In this document: one piece after another, positions 22,901 through 34,300 of the stretch | Numbering within the stretch: position 1 is the stretch's first letter | Layout: every line of letters starts with the position of its first letter | Source of the DNA: Rhodamnia argentea | Taxonomy: Eukaryota; Streptophyta; Magnoliopsida; Myrtales; Myrtaceae | DNA length: 64,000 nucleotides | Assembly: GCF_020921035.1 (NCBI RefSeq) | Contig: NC_063155.1 | Location: forward strand, 18,247,311-18,311,310 | Direction of reading: 5' to 3' | Translations under genes and position numbers: made by a program | The notes under the pieces: generated by a model | Told to the model about the DNA's origin: nothing | Database searches by the model: none | The model's input: only the letters and a program-made list of their open reading frames with translations

Positions 22901-23977
22901 CTGGTGAAGAATACCCAGTCTGCATTGCAAAAACATGCTACTTGTTAAGGGTACACTCTACTTGGCGGCAGCCAATCTTGTCAAGAAATGCAGTGGAAAG
23001 CACAACTGCCGAGAAAATTCCAGCACGGATGCAACCAAAAAAAGAAAAAAAAGTCAGGCCAAAAGGCAGTTTCAAGTGGCATCTTTCTCATGAATGTGAT
23101 TGAAGTAATTAATGAAAGATCATTTGACATCTTTTTTGCATAAATGAGTGTCATGTCTAGTTTTGAGTGATCCTGAGTCAGCTACTTGACTTATCAGGGT
23201 TCGAGTTGATATAATTCTATGAAGGCACGGTAACGAATATAGACTGTCTGAAACATCCTCTCCTCCTTTGTCCCGGGTCGCGGGAAGGAAATGGTACAAT
23301 GTAGTTGTTGGAACAAATTATTACGTTCTTAACTAATCCTGGTCAATAATGTCTTGGTATTAGCCAGGTGATCAAGAACATGACCCTCAGGTGCTTCTGG
23401 CAACAATTTACCAACCATTAGGCCCCAAAAACAGTAGTAGGCACCCATTCAGCCAGAGTTGCAGACACAGATCTTGGTTGCTTTATCTTTCTTACACCAC
23501 GACCAAATTGAAAACCCAGATTTTTCTTGACAATACAATGTTGACCAATAATATGAAAAAACAGAAAAGATTTGACCAAGTTATGTGCTGCTTTCCTCTT
23601 GTCATTTACTAACAAAAAATTTCAGTAGAACTTGAAAGATACCGTGACACTCCCTACTTGGCAATCGTTAGAATTGTCAAAAAGAAGCACCCTGATTGCA
23701 AAATTCACCTCCAATTCAATGCAGATGTGGGAAAAAATGAGAGTCAAGAATCAATAAAAATGAGAGCTAAATTGGATGCAGTACTCACAGCACATCCCAT
23801 AACAAAAGAGCTGCTAACGGCGACAAGAGTGCTAAAAACGACAAATGGCGTGACTGCAGCATCACTTGAAGACGTGATGGAGCTGCCATGACTGCCATGG
23901 GCAGAGACTTCTTCGGGAAGCAGAGGACTCGTCGGAAATCCATCTTCTGCTAACCTTTCTCTCTCCAAATCTTTCAT
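19903..23977 (-). CDS. Gene C: ERD6-like sugar transporter, 18 exons, intact
   Basis: Predicted 483-residue tonoplast-type monosaccharide transporter of the MFS. Exons: 23789-23977, 22857-22919, 22664-22753, 22512-22571, 22092-22157, 21933-21998, 21774-21849, 21622-21686, 21336-21428, 21167-21247, 21016-21100, 20895-20938, 20744-20806, 20600-20659, 20455-20508, 20290-20349, 20099-20213, 19903-20024. All junctions keep frame. Exon 1 begins [13 protein letters not shown] and carries a Leu-Leu pair near residue 20 after acidic residues, loosely like a vacuolar sorting signal. Signatures: LVGRRR, PVYIAEI (158-164), PESPRWL (219-225), [13 protein letters not shown] in TM7, [16 protein letters not shown] (Trp400) and PETKGR (465-470). 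Intron 2 has a GC donor (GCG then gcaagt); other donors are GT. Close in sequence to B and D. I see no disabling change. Confidence 0.9.
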
Positions 23978-24116
23978 TTGAAAGCTCTTCGTGGTAAGCT
24001 TTCCAAGGAACGAAAACTGGCAAGAATGAGTCCGGAGTGAGTGTGAGAATTGAGTGAGATGGTGTTGAGTGAGAGAGGCAGAGATAGAGGGCTATAAGTA
24101 ACGGACTCTGTTGCAT
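23862..24116 (-). promoter_or_regulatory. Upstream ORF overlapping the start of gene C
   Basis: An ATG at 24116, 139 bases upstream of the C start, opens an 84-codon frame that overlaps the true start out of frame. B has the equivalent (7352-7606). E has only a 14-codon version (45915-45959), and D has TTG instead of ATG. If the leader includes this ATG, it should lower translation of the transporter. The transcription start is unknown. Confidence 0.35.
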
Positions 24117-24344
24117 GAGAAGGTTTCTTCACTCTAAAACTTCCACGCTAATTTATGTTCGTTTTCCCATTTTTTAAATATTTGATAGATCATGGGAGTA
24201 GTTGCTCAAATTTGTAGTAGTTATAGCGTCAATTCATTCATTCCAAAATATTTTGGAGTATAAGTTGAGATGAGAGATAGCACGTTGGGATACTCTCAAA
24301 AAGTTGAAATAAAAAACTTAGATAACAAGCATTGTGGGGATATT

Positions 24345-24520
24345 TTAACAAGGCTCCCGCTAACATGACAGTATGACAGTACTATTATTATTTCTAACCC
24401 CACGATTTTTCAATTAATGAGTGCTTTATGCAAAACACACAATGATGGGGGGGTGTTGATCTACGGCCAGAAATAACCGACAGTACTATCGACTGTCGAG
24501 GGAAGCATTTTCCTTTCAAC
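24345..24520. other. Insertion-like block upstream of C, absent from D and E
   Basis: D and E read directly from a gatatt/acatttt(aa) string into acttcc, whereas C has about 175 extra bases between gatattttaa and ttcctcgcac. I cannot see clear terminal repeats, so its nature is open. Confidence 0.35.
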
Positions 24521-24786
24521 AATTCCTCGCACATGCAACCAAACTGATAGCGTGTGGTGTTGACAAATTGGAAACCTCATAGGCCTTCGTTGATGGCCAT
24601 CAATTCCTCCATGCTGATGCAGAGCCGCGATCGCAACTTCATCACTATTTGGAAACTTTGGTCCATATGACAATCGCGATTTCGATCTTCTGGTCGAGCT
24701 GCGAAACAAACCTAGATCAAAATGTAGTTCTGAAACCCGGAATGGATCTAGGACTCTTCTTTGGGGTGTTTCTGTTTGAGTGAACG

Positions 24787-25463
24787 GGTTGAGTATGTCT
24801 TTGAATTATTTATGGGCTTGGGCCAATGTTAGGGTTAGTGCTTGAGAGCACTATCAATATTCTTTTTTCTCAATTTATTAGGTTAAGAAGCATAGATAGA
24901 AAGAGTTTTAAATTTTTGAGCCACGTTTTGTCATCCTTCAATTTCCATGGTGAATCTACTTCTCTTCTCCCGTGATTTTTTCCCACAAGGGTTGTCCAGG
25001 TAACTGTGTGTTCAGTTATTCTCCTCGGTTTTAATTGGGAAAAGTACACTAGAAGTGCCATAACTTTCGTACGGCGTTCACTTAAGTACCATAACTTTCA
25101 AAAATCATTCACTTGAGTGCCATATTGACGTGGCAGCCGGAAAAGCTGAGTGGCAGCTGAAAAAGTTACTGTAGCAGCCGAAAAAGTTACAGTAGCACGC
25201 CGGAAAAGTTACCGTAGACGCCGGAAAGCCGACGTGGCATGCCGGAAAGCTGACGTGGCATGCTAGAAAAGTTACTATAGCACTCAAGTGAACAATTTTG
25301 CTCCGACGTAGCACTCAAGTGAACAATTTTTGAAAGTTATGGCACTTAAGTGAACGTTTTGAAAATTATAGCACTCAAGTGAACGCCGTACACAAGTTAT
25401 GGCACTTCTAGTATACTTTTCCCGTTTTAATTTAGTTGTAGTTTTCACGTTGGTCATAATAAT
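24787..25463 (+). repeat. Ty1/copia 5' LTR (spacer C-D) containing a MITE
   Basis: Collinear with the LTR at 7980-8262 (ttgagtatgtctttgaatt...gttggtcataata) and followed by a better-preserved primer-binding site, tggtatcaaagcc, at about 25466. The 387-bp family 2 MITE at 25037-25423 interrupts it. Confidence 0.7.
25037..25423. mobile_element. MITE family 2, copy 1 (387 bp, TSD GTTTTAATT)
   Basis: Ends GGGAAAAGTACACTAG and, at the other side, its inverse (the right end reads tatactttt). A perfect 9-bp duplication GTTTTAATT flanks it (25028-25036, 25424-25432). The empty site survives in the sister LTR at about 8224-8234 (ggttttaatttcg). Sub-terminal blocks repeat gttcacttgagtgccataac in both orientations; the core repeats a gccggaaaagttac motif. 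Confidence 0.85.
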
Positions 25464-27290
25464 ATGGTATCAAAGCCATATGATGGCTTCAAGTTCAACA
25501 ACGAAATTAGATAATGAGAAGTTTGATTAGAGCAGTAATTTTAATCTATGGCAGGTTCGTATGTTGGTTGTTCTTACACGGCGGGGTTTGAAGAAAACTC
25601 TCTTTGGGAAAGAGAAGAACCTAAAAGCACGTCGGATGAAACTTGGGAAGATTTAGATGAAAAAGCTTTGTCTACTATCTAGCTACGCCTCACAAATACA
25701 GTCTGGCAGGTTTATGGATGAAATTGGAGATTTTTTTTTTTTTTTTACAAAATCTTTCACCATTCGATTGAGGCTCAAGTAATGTCTCTTCACTCTTTGT
25801 TTGGCTAAAGTTGTTTCCCTTAAGTCTCATATTTTTTGCTTCAATGCTATTATCTCTGAATTGAGGAGTATTTATGTTAAGATTGAAGATGAGGATCGTG
25901 CTCTTTTATTGTTAGTTTCACCACCTCTTTCTTATAAAAATTTTAGAGACGCCATGATTGTTACGAGAGAAACTATCAATCTTGAAGATGTCAAGACTAG
26001 TCTTTTAAATAAGCAGAAACTAGATACATAATTGACTTTTGCAGGCAGTAATGGTCATGAGGCTTGTTTAGTTGCTAGAGAAACGTTTATTGAGAGAAGC
26101 AATAGCGGCGGGAGCAAGTCAAAATCGAAGCATAAGGATCTGACTTGCAACTACTGTAAGTCTAAAGGGCATATTAAGATAAATTGTCTAAATTGAAGGA
26201 AAAGAAATAAAGAGAAAGTAATCTGAATCAGCAAAATCAATGAATGCAAATCAATGAACAATCAGAGCTACCAGAAAAGACAGAATCAGGGAAAAGAAAA
26301 TCCTGCCCAAACCAGTGCTGCTGAAGAAGAAAATGCGGATTGCTATTGGTTGTAGATGATATAACGACAAATTCAATGATAATTGGATTCTTGATTTAGG
26401 CTATGCGTACCACGTTTCCGAATCGAGATTGGTTCTCTACGTACAAGAATATAATGGTGAAGTTACTTTAATTGGAAACAACACAAAATGCACAGCAGTT
26501 GGGATTAGGACTGTCAACATTAAGATGCATGACGGCATGATTAGAACTTTGGAGAATGTTAGACACGTTCCTGATTTAAAGAAGAACCTCATCTCTTTGG
26601 ATACAATTGATGCTAACGGTTGTAGATTTATAGCTGAAGGTGGAGTTACGAAGATTGTGAGAGGTTCACTTTTGTTGATGAAAGGGCTAAAAACTAGCAG
26701 TTTGTATCAATTACAAGGCACCACAGTTACTGATTCGACAGCAATCTCATCCGCTATGACAGAATTAGACAACACTAACTTATGGCATATGAGATTAGGC
26801 CATATGAGTATTAGAGGGATAGAAGAGTTGAGTGAGAGCGGTCTTTCCAGTATTAGAAAATTGGAAAAATTGATTGTGTACATTGTGCTTTTGGAAACAC
26901 AAAAGTGTCAGTTTTAAGACAAGAATTCATACATCAAAGGGCACTTTGGATTCCATTAATTCTGATATTTGGGGGCTTGCGAAAGTTCCTACGAAAGGCA
27001 TTGCTTCAAGGTATATACTCACTTTCATTGATGATTTGTGAAGAAAGGTTGGGATCTATTTTCTAAAGCAAAAGAGTGATGTTTTTGTTACATTTAAGCA
27101 ACCAAAAACATAGAACGAGAAGCAAACCGGTAAGAAGATCAAGAGGCTGAGAACTTATAACAGTCTGGAATTTTGTGGAGGCGAATTCAATGACTTCTGC
27201 AAAATTGAAGGCATTGTGAGGCAAAATCCTACTGTGAATGCACCTCAGCAAAATGGTGTTGTCAAACGCATGAACATCTAAGTGGCACTG
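25464..27290 (+). mobile_element. Ty1/copia 5' half (spacer C-D), degenerate
   Basis: Sister of 8263-12690 without the solo LTR. It contains the primer site (about 25466), gag, an intact-looking zinc knuckle CNYCKSKGH...C (about 26140-26185), a protease remnant (ILDLGYAYHVS near 26390), pre-integrase LWHMRLGH (about 26780) and integrase core remnants, ending near 27280 at the ERMN-like breakpoint. Several frameshifts are present. Confidence 0.8.
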
Positions 27291-27480
27291 ACATGCGACA
27301 CCATATAACACGACACAACACGCCGACATGTCATTTCTAAAACATAGAGAATTTTGACACATTGGAACTCGTTGTATATTAAATATATATTTCTAAATAT
27401 GCATTATAAATTATTATTTTTATGATTATTTCAAGAAAATTAATTTGATTGAAACAACCACTGCCTAAGCTTTTCTCTCT

Positions 27481-27747
27481 TGTAAAGTCTCACACTTTCA
27501 CACACCCAAAAGTCCATTTCTTTGATTCCTTTATGTTCATTGAATATTCAATCTTGTCACCTACATTTCTTGCAATTCTTACTCATAAAAAAATAAAGAG
27601 ACATCGAGAGAGAGTCTAGAAGAGGATGGGCTCTCAACAAGCTCTCTGCTTCTCAAAGAAGTCTCTAATTGTGGCAATCACGGCAACTCTACATCTTCCA
27701 GTGATTCTTCTAAAACGGCACTTCTCGTTTTTAGCACATTGGTCGCT
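27481..27747 (+). pseudogene. Relic exon 1 of an A/F-type sugar transporter, inverted (copy 2)
   Basis: Same structure as 12887-13151: the A/F leader (cccaaaagtccatttctttg), then [20 protein letters not shown] and SSDSS, truncated after LVA and fused to antisense copia RNase H. The start codon is ATC instead of ATG, a different change from copy 1 (TTC). The fusion predates the B-C/C-D duplication, and the two copies have drifted separately. Confidence 0.82.
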
Positions 27748-27749
27748 AG

Positions 27750-29490
27750 TACAAGTCAAATGAAAGAGTGACACCAATTTTCTCAAACTCTAAACAAACA
27801 TCATAAGTGCCCTTCAAGTATTTCAAAATTCACGTCACAGCTTGCCAATGAACTTTACCAAGGCATTATAAATATCTACTTACCACGCTAACAACATGTG
27901 AAATGTCGAGTTGAGTGCAAACCATAGCATACATAAGGCTACCAACTACACTAGAGTATGGAACATGTGACATATATTTTATCTCCTTATCTGTATGTGG
28001 ACATAAACTAGTTTATAATCTAAAGTGAGCCAAAAGAAGAGTATTTATTGGTTTGGCTTCTTTCCCACCGAAACGATCTAACACCTTCTGAATATAGCTT
28101 TTCTGGGAAAGATACAATTTTGTTAGGATTCGGCGCACAACTATAGCGAAGTAAAGTGTAAAAAAGAGAAAGAGAAAACGAGACACGAGATTTATCCCGG
28201 TACACCATTAAATTAGGGTTATGTCCAACAAAGAATTCCACTATAATTAGCACACCACACTTCTCGTTACATCACTAAATTACAAGTAAAAAAGAGTATA
28301 TATAGTAGTAACTACTCATGGGTTCAAGCCTAAACTACCAATGAAAAAATATGAGCTCAAACTATAAAAAGCCCTCTGTTGTCCAAGGGACCTGCGTGTT
28401 TTCCTATCATTGGAGAGTATGAATCGCATCTCAACAAATTTTTCGTATTTTGATCATGCTGAATTTCCATGCCTAAGATTTTCATGCTGAATTTCAAGCC
28501 ATATATAGACTTTTTCAATGGACAAATATCATCTTCCTTACCTTCAAACTGAAAACCCTCTGGTTGACTTCTATAAATTCTATCTTCAAGTTCACCATGC
28601 AAGAAAGCTATTTTCATATCAAGTTGTTTCAACTCTAAATCATGCATAACAACTAACACGAGAAAAATCCGAATGGAACCATGCTCAACAATAGGTGAAA
28701 ACACATCATTAAAACCAACTCTCTCAATCTGACTATACCAACTCAACGTATAGCTTCTTTTCTTTGAAGACCCACTTGCGGACCTTTCTTTCCTTCTGGT
28801 GGCTTCACAAGCTCCCAATTCTGATTTTTTTCAAGAGATTTCATCTCTTTATTCATAGCATCTAATGTTCCGCTGAATCTTTTGAGGAAACGGCTTCCTT
28901 ATAGGATTTAGGCTCACCATACTCTACTAGCTATGCAACTGAATGAGCAACAGAATCTGAGTATCCATACTTCTGTAGAGGCTTCACTCTCCTTCTTGGG
29001 CTACGTTTGGCAATAGAATACTGTGCCTCTTCAGGTTTTTCAATCTTAATGTTATTGTAGATGACTAAATTGGTTGCAAAGAAATTACTTCAAGCTCCAC
29101 CTCTCCGCAGCACTTTCCGAATTTTCATGACAAGGAATAGACGATTCCTTGCTAGGATGAATCACAGCAAACTCATCAAAAGTAACATCTCTGCTGATAA
29201 TAATCTCTGAAGAATCAGAACACCATAGTCTATAAACCTTTACACCATAAGCATAACCAAGAAAGATCCAACTTAGCTCTCATTTTTTGGTGATAAATCT
29301 AAAAGTCCTCAGGTGTCTTGCACTATAAACCTCCTCAGGTGTCTTGCACTCAATATATGTGCAAGGAGAATGATTTATCAACCAACAAGCTGTATTGACT
29401 GCCTCAACCTAGAACTCCTTGCCCAAACCAGCACTGGACAGCATGCATCTAGTCCTTTCCAATAAGGTTATGTTCATCTAAGAAGCAACG
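27750..29490 (-). mobile_element. Ty1/copia 3' half, inverted (spacer C-D)
   Basis: Minus-strand integrase C-terminus, RT (DVFSPIVEHGSI, LDMKIAFLHGELED near 28600-28720) and RNase H (about 27900-27960). It carries the 316-bp solo LTR at 28121-28436 but lacks MITE family 1. A large deletion removes the YMDD part of the RT. Not functional. Confidence 0.78.
28121..28436 (-). repeat. Small copia-type solo LTR (316 bp, TSD AATTT)
   Basis: Plus-strand ends TGTTAGG and CTCAACA with AATTT at 28116-28120 and 28437-28441. It interrupts the inverted copia RT between the lost-frame positions KN and LYLS. Related LTRs: 13521-13833 and a truncated, opposite-strand copy at 56515-56845. Confidence 0.78.
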
Positions 29491-29690
29491 ACACGCCCTA
29501 GGGGTGTGCGCCACCTGTCGAGCACCGATACTTGTTCAACACGCAGGACATGCGGTCAACACGCATGTCCGGCCTTTTCACTAAAAAAATTAACTTGTCA
29601 CTTCATCTTTAGCCAAATAGGCAAGAGAAGTAAATCTCCACATCTCATTCTTGGCATTTTTTTTAAAGAGCCAGCTTATTTGTTATCATC

Positions 29691-30107
29691 GGGAAAAGTA
29701 CACTAGAAGTGCCATAACTTTTGTACGGCGTTCACTTGAGTGCCATAACTTTCAAAACGTTCACTTAAGTGCCATAACTTTTAAAAATCGTTCACTTGAG
29801 TACCATGTTGACGTGGCAGCCGGAAAAGCTAACGTGGCAGCCGGGAAAAGTACTGTAGAAGCCGGAAAAGTTACTGTAGCATGCCGGAAAAGTTACTGTA
29901 GACGCCGGAAAGGCGACGTGGCACGCCGGAAAGCCGACGTGGCATGCCGGAAAAGTTACTGTAGCACTCAAGTGAACGATTTTGCTCCGACGTAGCACTT
30001 AAGTGAACGATTTTTGAAAGTTATGGCACTTAAGTGAACGTTTTGAAAGTTATGGCACTCAAGTGAACGCCGTACACAAGTTGTGGCACTTCTAGTGTAC
30101 TTTTCCC
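29691..30107. mobile_element. MITE family 2, copy 2 (417 bp)
   Basis: Same ends as the copy at 25037. The 9-bp flanks are GTTATCATC (29682-29690) and GTTATCCTC (30108-30116), one mismatch. The corresponding place left of gene C (about 18370) has no element, so it inserted after the duplication. Confidence 0.82.
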
Positions 30108-30221
30108 GTTATCCTCACTAGGCAGCCAATGAGGGACTCCTTCCTTCAATTTGTAAGCCTCCAAATCTAATTCCTAAAGAGATTTCATGTTTGTCTCTCT
30201 CCCTCACAGCGAATGTGAGAT

Positions 30222-30543
30222 CAATTGGGCTTTGCAAGGTTGTGGCTCGACTTGTTGGCTGCTCAGGCCACAGCGCATTGCTCATGCTCTGTGTTCTCTG
30301 CAGAACCGACTGAGCGGTTCAAGTGGAGATTGCCAAAGAGCTCACTCAACCTCCTCCTCCCTCCTCCTCTTCTTTCTTCTTCATTGCCCATCTCATCCAA
30401 AGGGTCATCAGCAGATTCTGCTTCTGTCTCTGTCGCCATCAACCAAAAGGAAGCAAGCAGCAACAAGAAGAAGAGGGCTAATCCTGAAGAGATACTCTGT
30501 GTTGACGAGTAGTGGGGTGACGATGATGGTGGGCATCTTATGA
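30222..30543 (+). pseudogene. MATE-type transporter C-terminal fragment (copy 2), frameshifted
   Basis: Sister of 18486-18815. It reads GFARLWLDLLAAQAT, then a one-base deletion near 30271 shifts the frame. The Ser/Pro-rich tail and the ending MMVGIL are recognisable in another frame. Adjacent to the 3' flank of gene D, as copy 1 is to gene C. Confidence 0.5.
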
Positions 30544-30827
30544 AGTCAGCTTCATCACAAGACAGAACCTGTGTTATCCACTCCAAACACTGTGAACTGA
30601 TAGTGATTCCCCACGTTAACCATTATTCCCTCCATTTTTGCAGATATCTCCCCTTTCTTCCCCGTGTGGTTGTTGTAAAAAAAGAACCCAAAAGAAAAAA
30701 GAAAAACAATCAGATTCTGGTTGATCATCCGACTTTGTGCTGTTGTAGAAGTTCCTTTCCCCCTCTCTTTTTCTATCTTTTTTTTTTTATGCCTGGCTTT
30801 ATTAAATTTCCTCTTTTTTTCCCCCTC

Positions 30828-31307
30828 AGAAAGTTTCTGGTTCAGGGCCACGTGATTCACGTTCCATTTTTTAAGTCTGTTCTTTGCTGGATCACGTGAA
30901 TGATAGCTTTCAATAATTCCTGCGCATCTCTCTTGATGTGTGAGAGCCAGATCGGAGGTTCAATTTGAATCTCAGAAATCAAGAAAATAGGGGGAGAAAG
31001 AAAAAAACAACTGTTAGGATCGATTTTGAAAATCTAGAAATTACGGACTGATTGTCCGTGGTCAATACCAAACAACGACTATAGTGTAATTCACAACAGC
31101 ATCAGTCAAAATGAGGTGACTGGTGTGACTTGTTTATCCAGTAATATATAAGGAAGTAACCGATAAAATTGAATTTACTAATATCTAGTTGATCCGAGAA
31201 TTGCCAAATCGCTTTGCGACAGAAAGCCTCCTGTCAGCCTTCCTATCAGTGCTGCTTGTGTTTGATTCGTACCAATTCAAATTCCAACAACCTGCGGCTC
31301 ATAATCA
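30828..31307. other. 3' flank of gene D
   Basis: Matches the A-B spacer from tcagaaagtttctgg onward, but about 230 bases are missing after caataattcc. No gene seen. Confidence 0.5.
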
Positions 31308-34300
31308 TTAAAGAAAATGGGCAAGTGATGCTTGCAGTTCTTCCAATGCTCGCCCCTTGGTCTCGGGCACTACCTTCATGGTGAACAAGACTGCGAAACC
31401 GCATATGCACGAGTATATGAAAAATGTCCCTGGAAGTAGCACAATCCAGATTGAGCATACATACTGAATATATCAGAGAGAGAGAGAGAGAGAGAGAGTC
31501 AGTACCTGGTGCACTCCATTCGAACATGAAGTTGAAAGTATAAGTCACAATCCAGGAACAGGACCAATTGGCGAATGTTGCCAGGCTCCCGGCTGCCCCT
31601 TTAATGTTCACAGGGAATATCTATAGAGAATATATCAATTGAGAGCGGTCTAAAGATAGAGATTGCCAAGTGCAAATTTAGCCTTCAGCCATGTACCTCA
31701 GACATGATAACCGATGGTAATCCCGCCATGCCAAGTGAGTAAGCTAAGCAATACACCTAAATGAAATAGTCATCTGTCAGCAAACTTCATCAGAATGAGT
31801 CATTGAGCAGCGGTTCAAGATAAAAAGAGACAAGGGAAAAAGGCACTCTTATAGAGACATACAATTAGTGCTACATACGCCAAAATTGGGGTCTCTGCCT
31901 TCCAATGATTAAGGTCCTGGTTCAGCAACAGAAAAAATAGCAGGAAAAAATAATGTCACTTGAAAACATCAAGCACCCCGAGTAGGAATAGTTATAGTTT
32001 GCGAAACCTGAATGAAAAATGACAATCCTAGAAGAATGCAACTCAAGGTCATTCCAGCTGAAGAAATCTGCAAATAAAAGTTGGGTTCGGTTCAGTATCT
32101 CAAAAAGTGTTCTCCTTAGGGCGATTATAAAAAATTTGTAATTTTCCTAACCATCAGAAGTGGTCGTCTCCCGGCTTTATCAGTCAAGATTACACTAAGA
32201 GCAGTTGCTGGGATCTGTGAAAGAAGTGCAGAATCTTTGGAAAATACAATGAAATAACAAAATTCGTCTTTCACGATCACCGCAATTCTAGATGTCTAGT
32301 ACCTGGATAATAGCTATGCTTCTGGTACCAAAGCTACTTGAGAAGCCTGCCAAGATAGAACAATATGACCAAGCCTTCATCAATCATTATGTAACTAATG
32401 TATTTAGCACTTGATGTTTACCAGCTGATTCAAATATGGAGCTTCCATAGTAGGCAAGTGCATTTACCCCACTAAATTGTTGAAGCATCATAAGCCCAAC
32501 CGCTATCTAACACTTTGACAATGTTAGGAAAAGAATTGCAAGCAACTTGAATTATTTGGAGGCCATTCTCACCATAAGTGGATGAGTATATCGTCTTTGG
32601 AACAGATCCAGAATTCTAGACTGAGACTGCCCTTCGAAGGTCTCTGTGTAGTCCTATAAGAAAAAGTGAAGAGAGCACATCATTGCCAAAATATCAGATG
32701 CTTCCAAATTAAAATAAAGACATGCGAGGTTCAGATATTACTCTGATGTCGGCTGCTTCCTGAGTAATATTGACACCTTTGCCTCTGAGTCTCTGTAATG
32801 TGACTTCAAACTCCTTCTCTCTGTGGACTTTTACCTGTAAGTGGCCATCTGCTAGTTATCCTTCTTACAACAAAAATTTCACGGTCTTGGCTTCATCGTC
32901 CGGTTCTATGATTCTACCCAATTAGAAAAATCTTGCAAGGCTGGTCAACACCAATTGGATTATGTTTCAGAGTTCGATTGCCATTGAAATATGTTAATAC
33001 CTATGCCTCAACTCCACTAACAACTTACCAGCCATCTAGGAGACTCTGGAACAATGAACAGACCCAAAATTTGTACGACACAGGGAATGCTACCTGAAAG
33101 TGAAATCACCAAGAATGACCTCCTGATATTTTCCCAACTTATTCACCGCATAACATGAAAATGGGAGCAGAGAGACTACTGATCAGAGCCAAGATGCGCC
33201 AGGAGACAATTGTTCCAAGAAAATAAATCAATGAAAAGCCACAGCACAACATGAACTGCAACAGAAGCCAGTTGGGTGTTGGTAAGCAAATGAATTGTCT
33301 TGACTCATTCAATTTCTACGTTGTCCAAACTTTTTGACCTGATTGAATGCCGTGAATGCTCCCCGGACACTTGTAGGTGTTATCTCGGCAATGTACACAG
33401 GTACCTGTTTGGAAACGAAGATAACGATCACCACATATTGGCAGCATCAACTTCTAGAAATTTTATGAGGACAATAAGTTCGAATCCTCCTGTATACCAC
33501 GTAGCACATAATCCCAATGCCAAGCCCGTTTAGCAGTCTCCCAATATCCAGCCACCAAGCATTCTGCAGGTTCAACGGATATACCACTTAAGTGCTTTTG
33601 CTCTATCTCACAGCCTAAACCATGACTTGATCATTCACGAAAAGAAGATGTCATAAAAAATTTCCTTGCATCTTAGCTGGAAGAAATCAATTGGACAAAC
33701 GGTGATCCTTAACCAGTCAGGCAGACAGTTTGAAGTGCAAAATTTCACCACTGCAGTGAAAAATCATGAAAACATCCTACACGACCAATATCTGAATGAA
33801 CTCATCCATATGATAAGCGTGAAAGGTGGAAAATGCAATTTAAATTATTAAGCCTTTTTATCGAGTTATCAATGACGCAGAAAAATTTCTGAAGAGGCCA
33901 GAGGAAGGGGAGGAACCTTGGCATATGCTATAGAAAGCCATCCCGCAGCGCAAACTATTTGAGAAAGCCACATTGCCTGCATGAAAAACATACGAGAATC
34001 CCATAAAATCTGTTGGGTTCTTCGTTGAGCTTTGGAGAATGAAAGGGATAGGAAGAGGATCACTTACTCGTCTACGCCCAATCAAATCTGTTACCCTCCC
34101 ATTTACCAGAGCTGCGATTAGGCCTCCAACTGTTAATATTGAACTGAAAAGCGAATACTGTAACACAAAAAAAAAAAAAAAAAAAAAGGGAGAATGTGAA
34201 TACAAGTTTTGATCCACTTTCCATTTCTCCCTTTGGCGTCACTGATACAGATGTCACTTTCTGTTAGTCTACTCAATCTCATGCGTTTTATTTCACTCCA

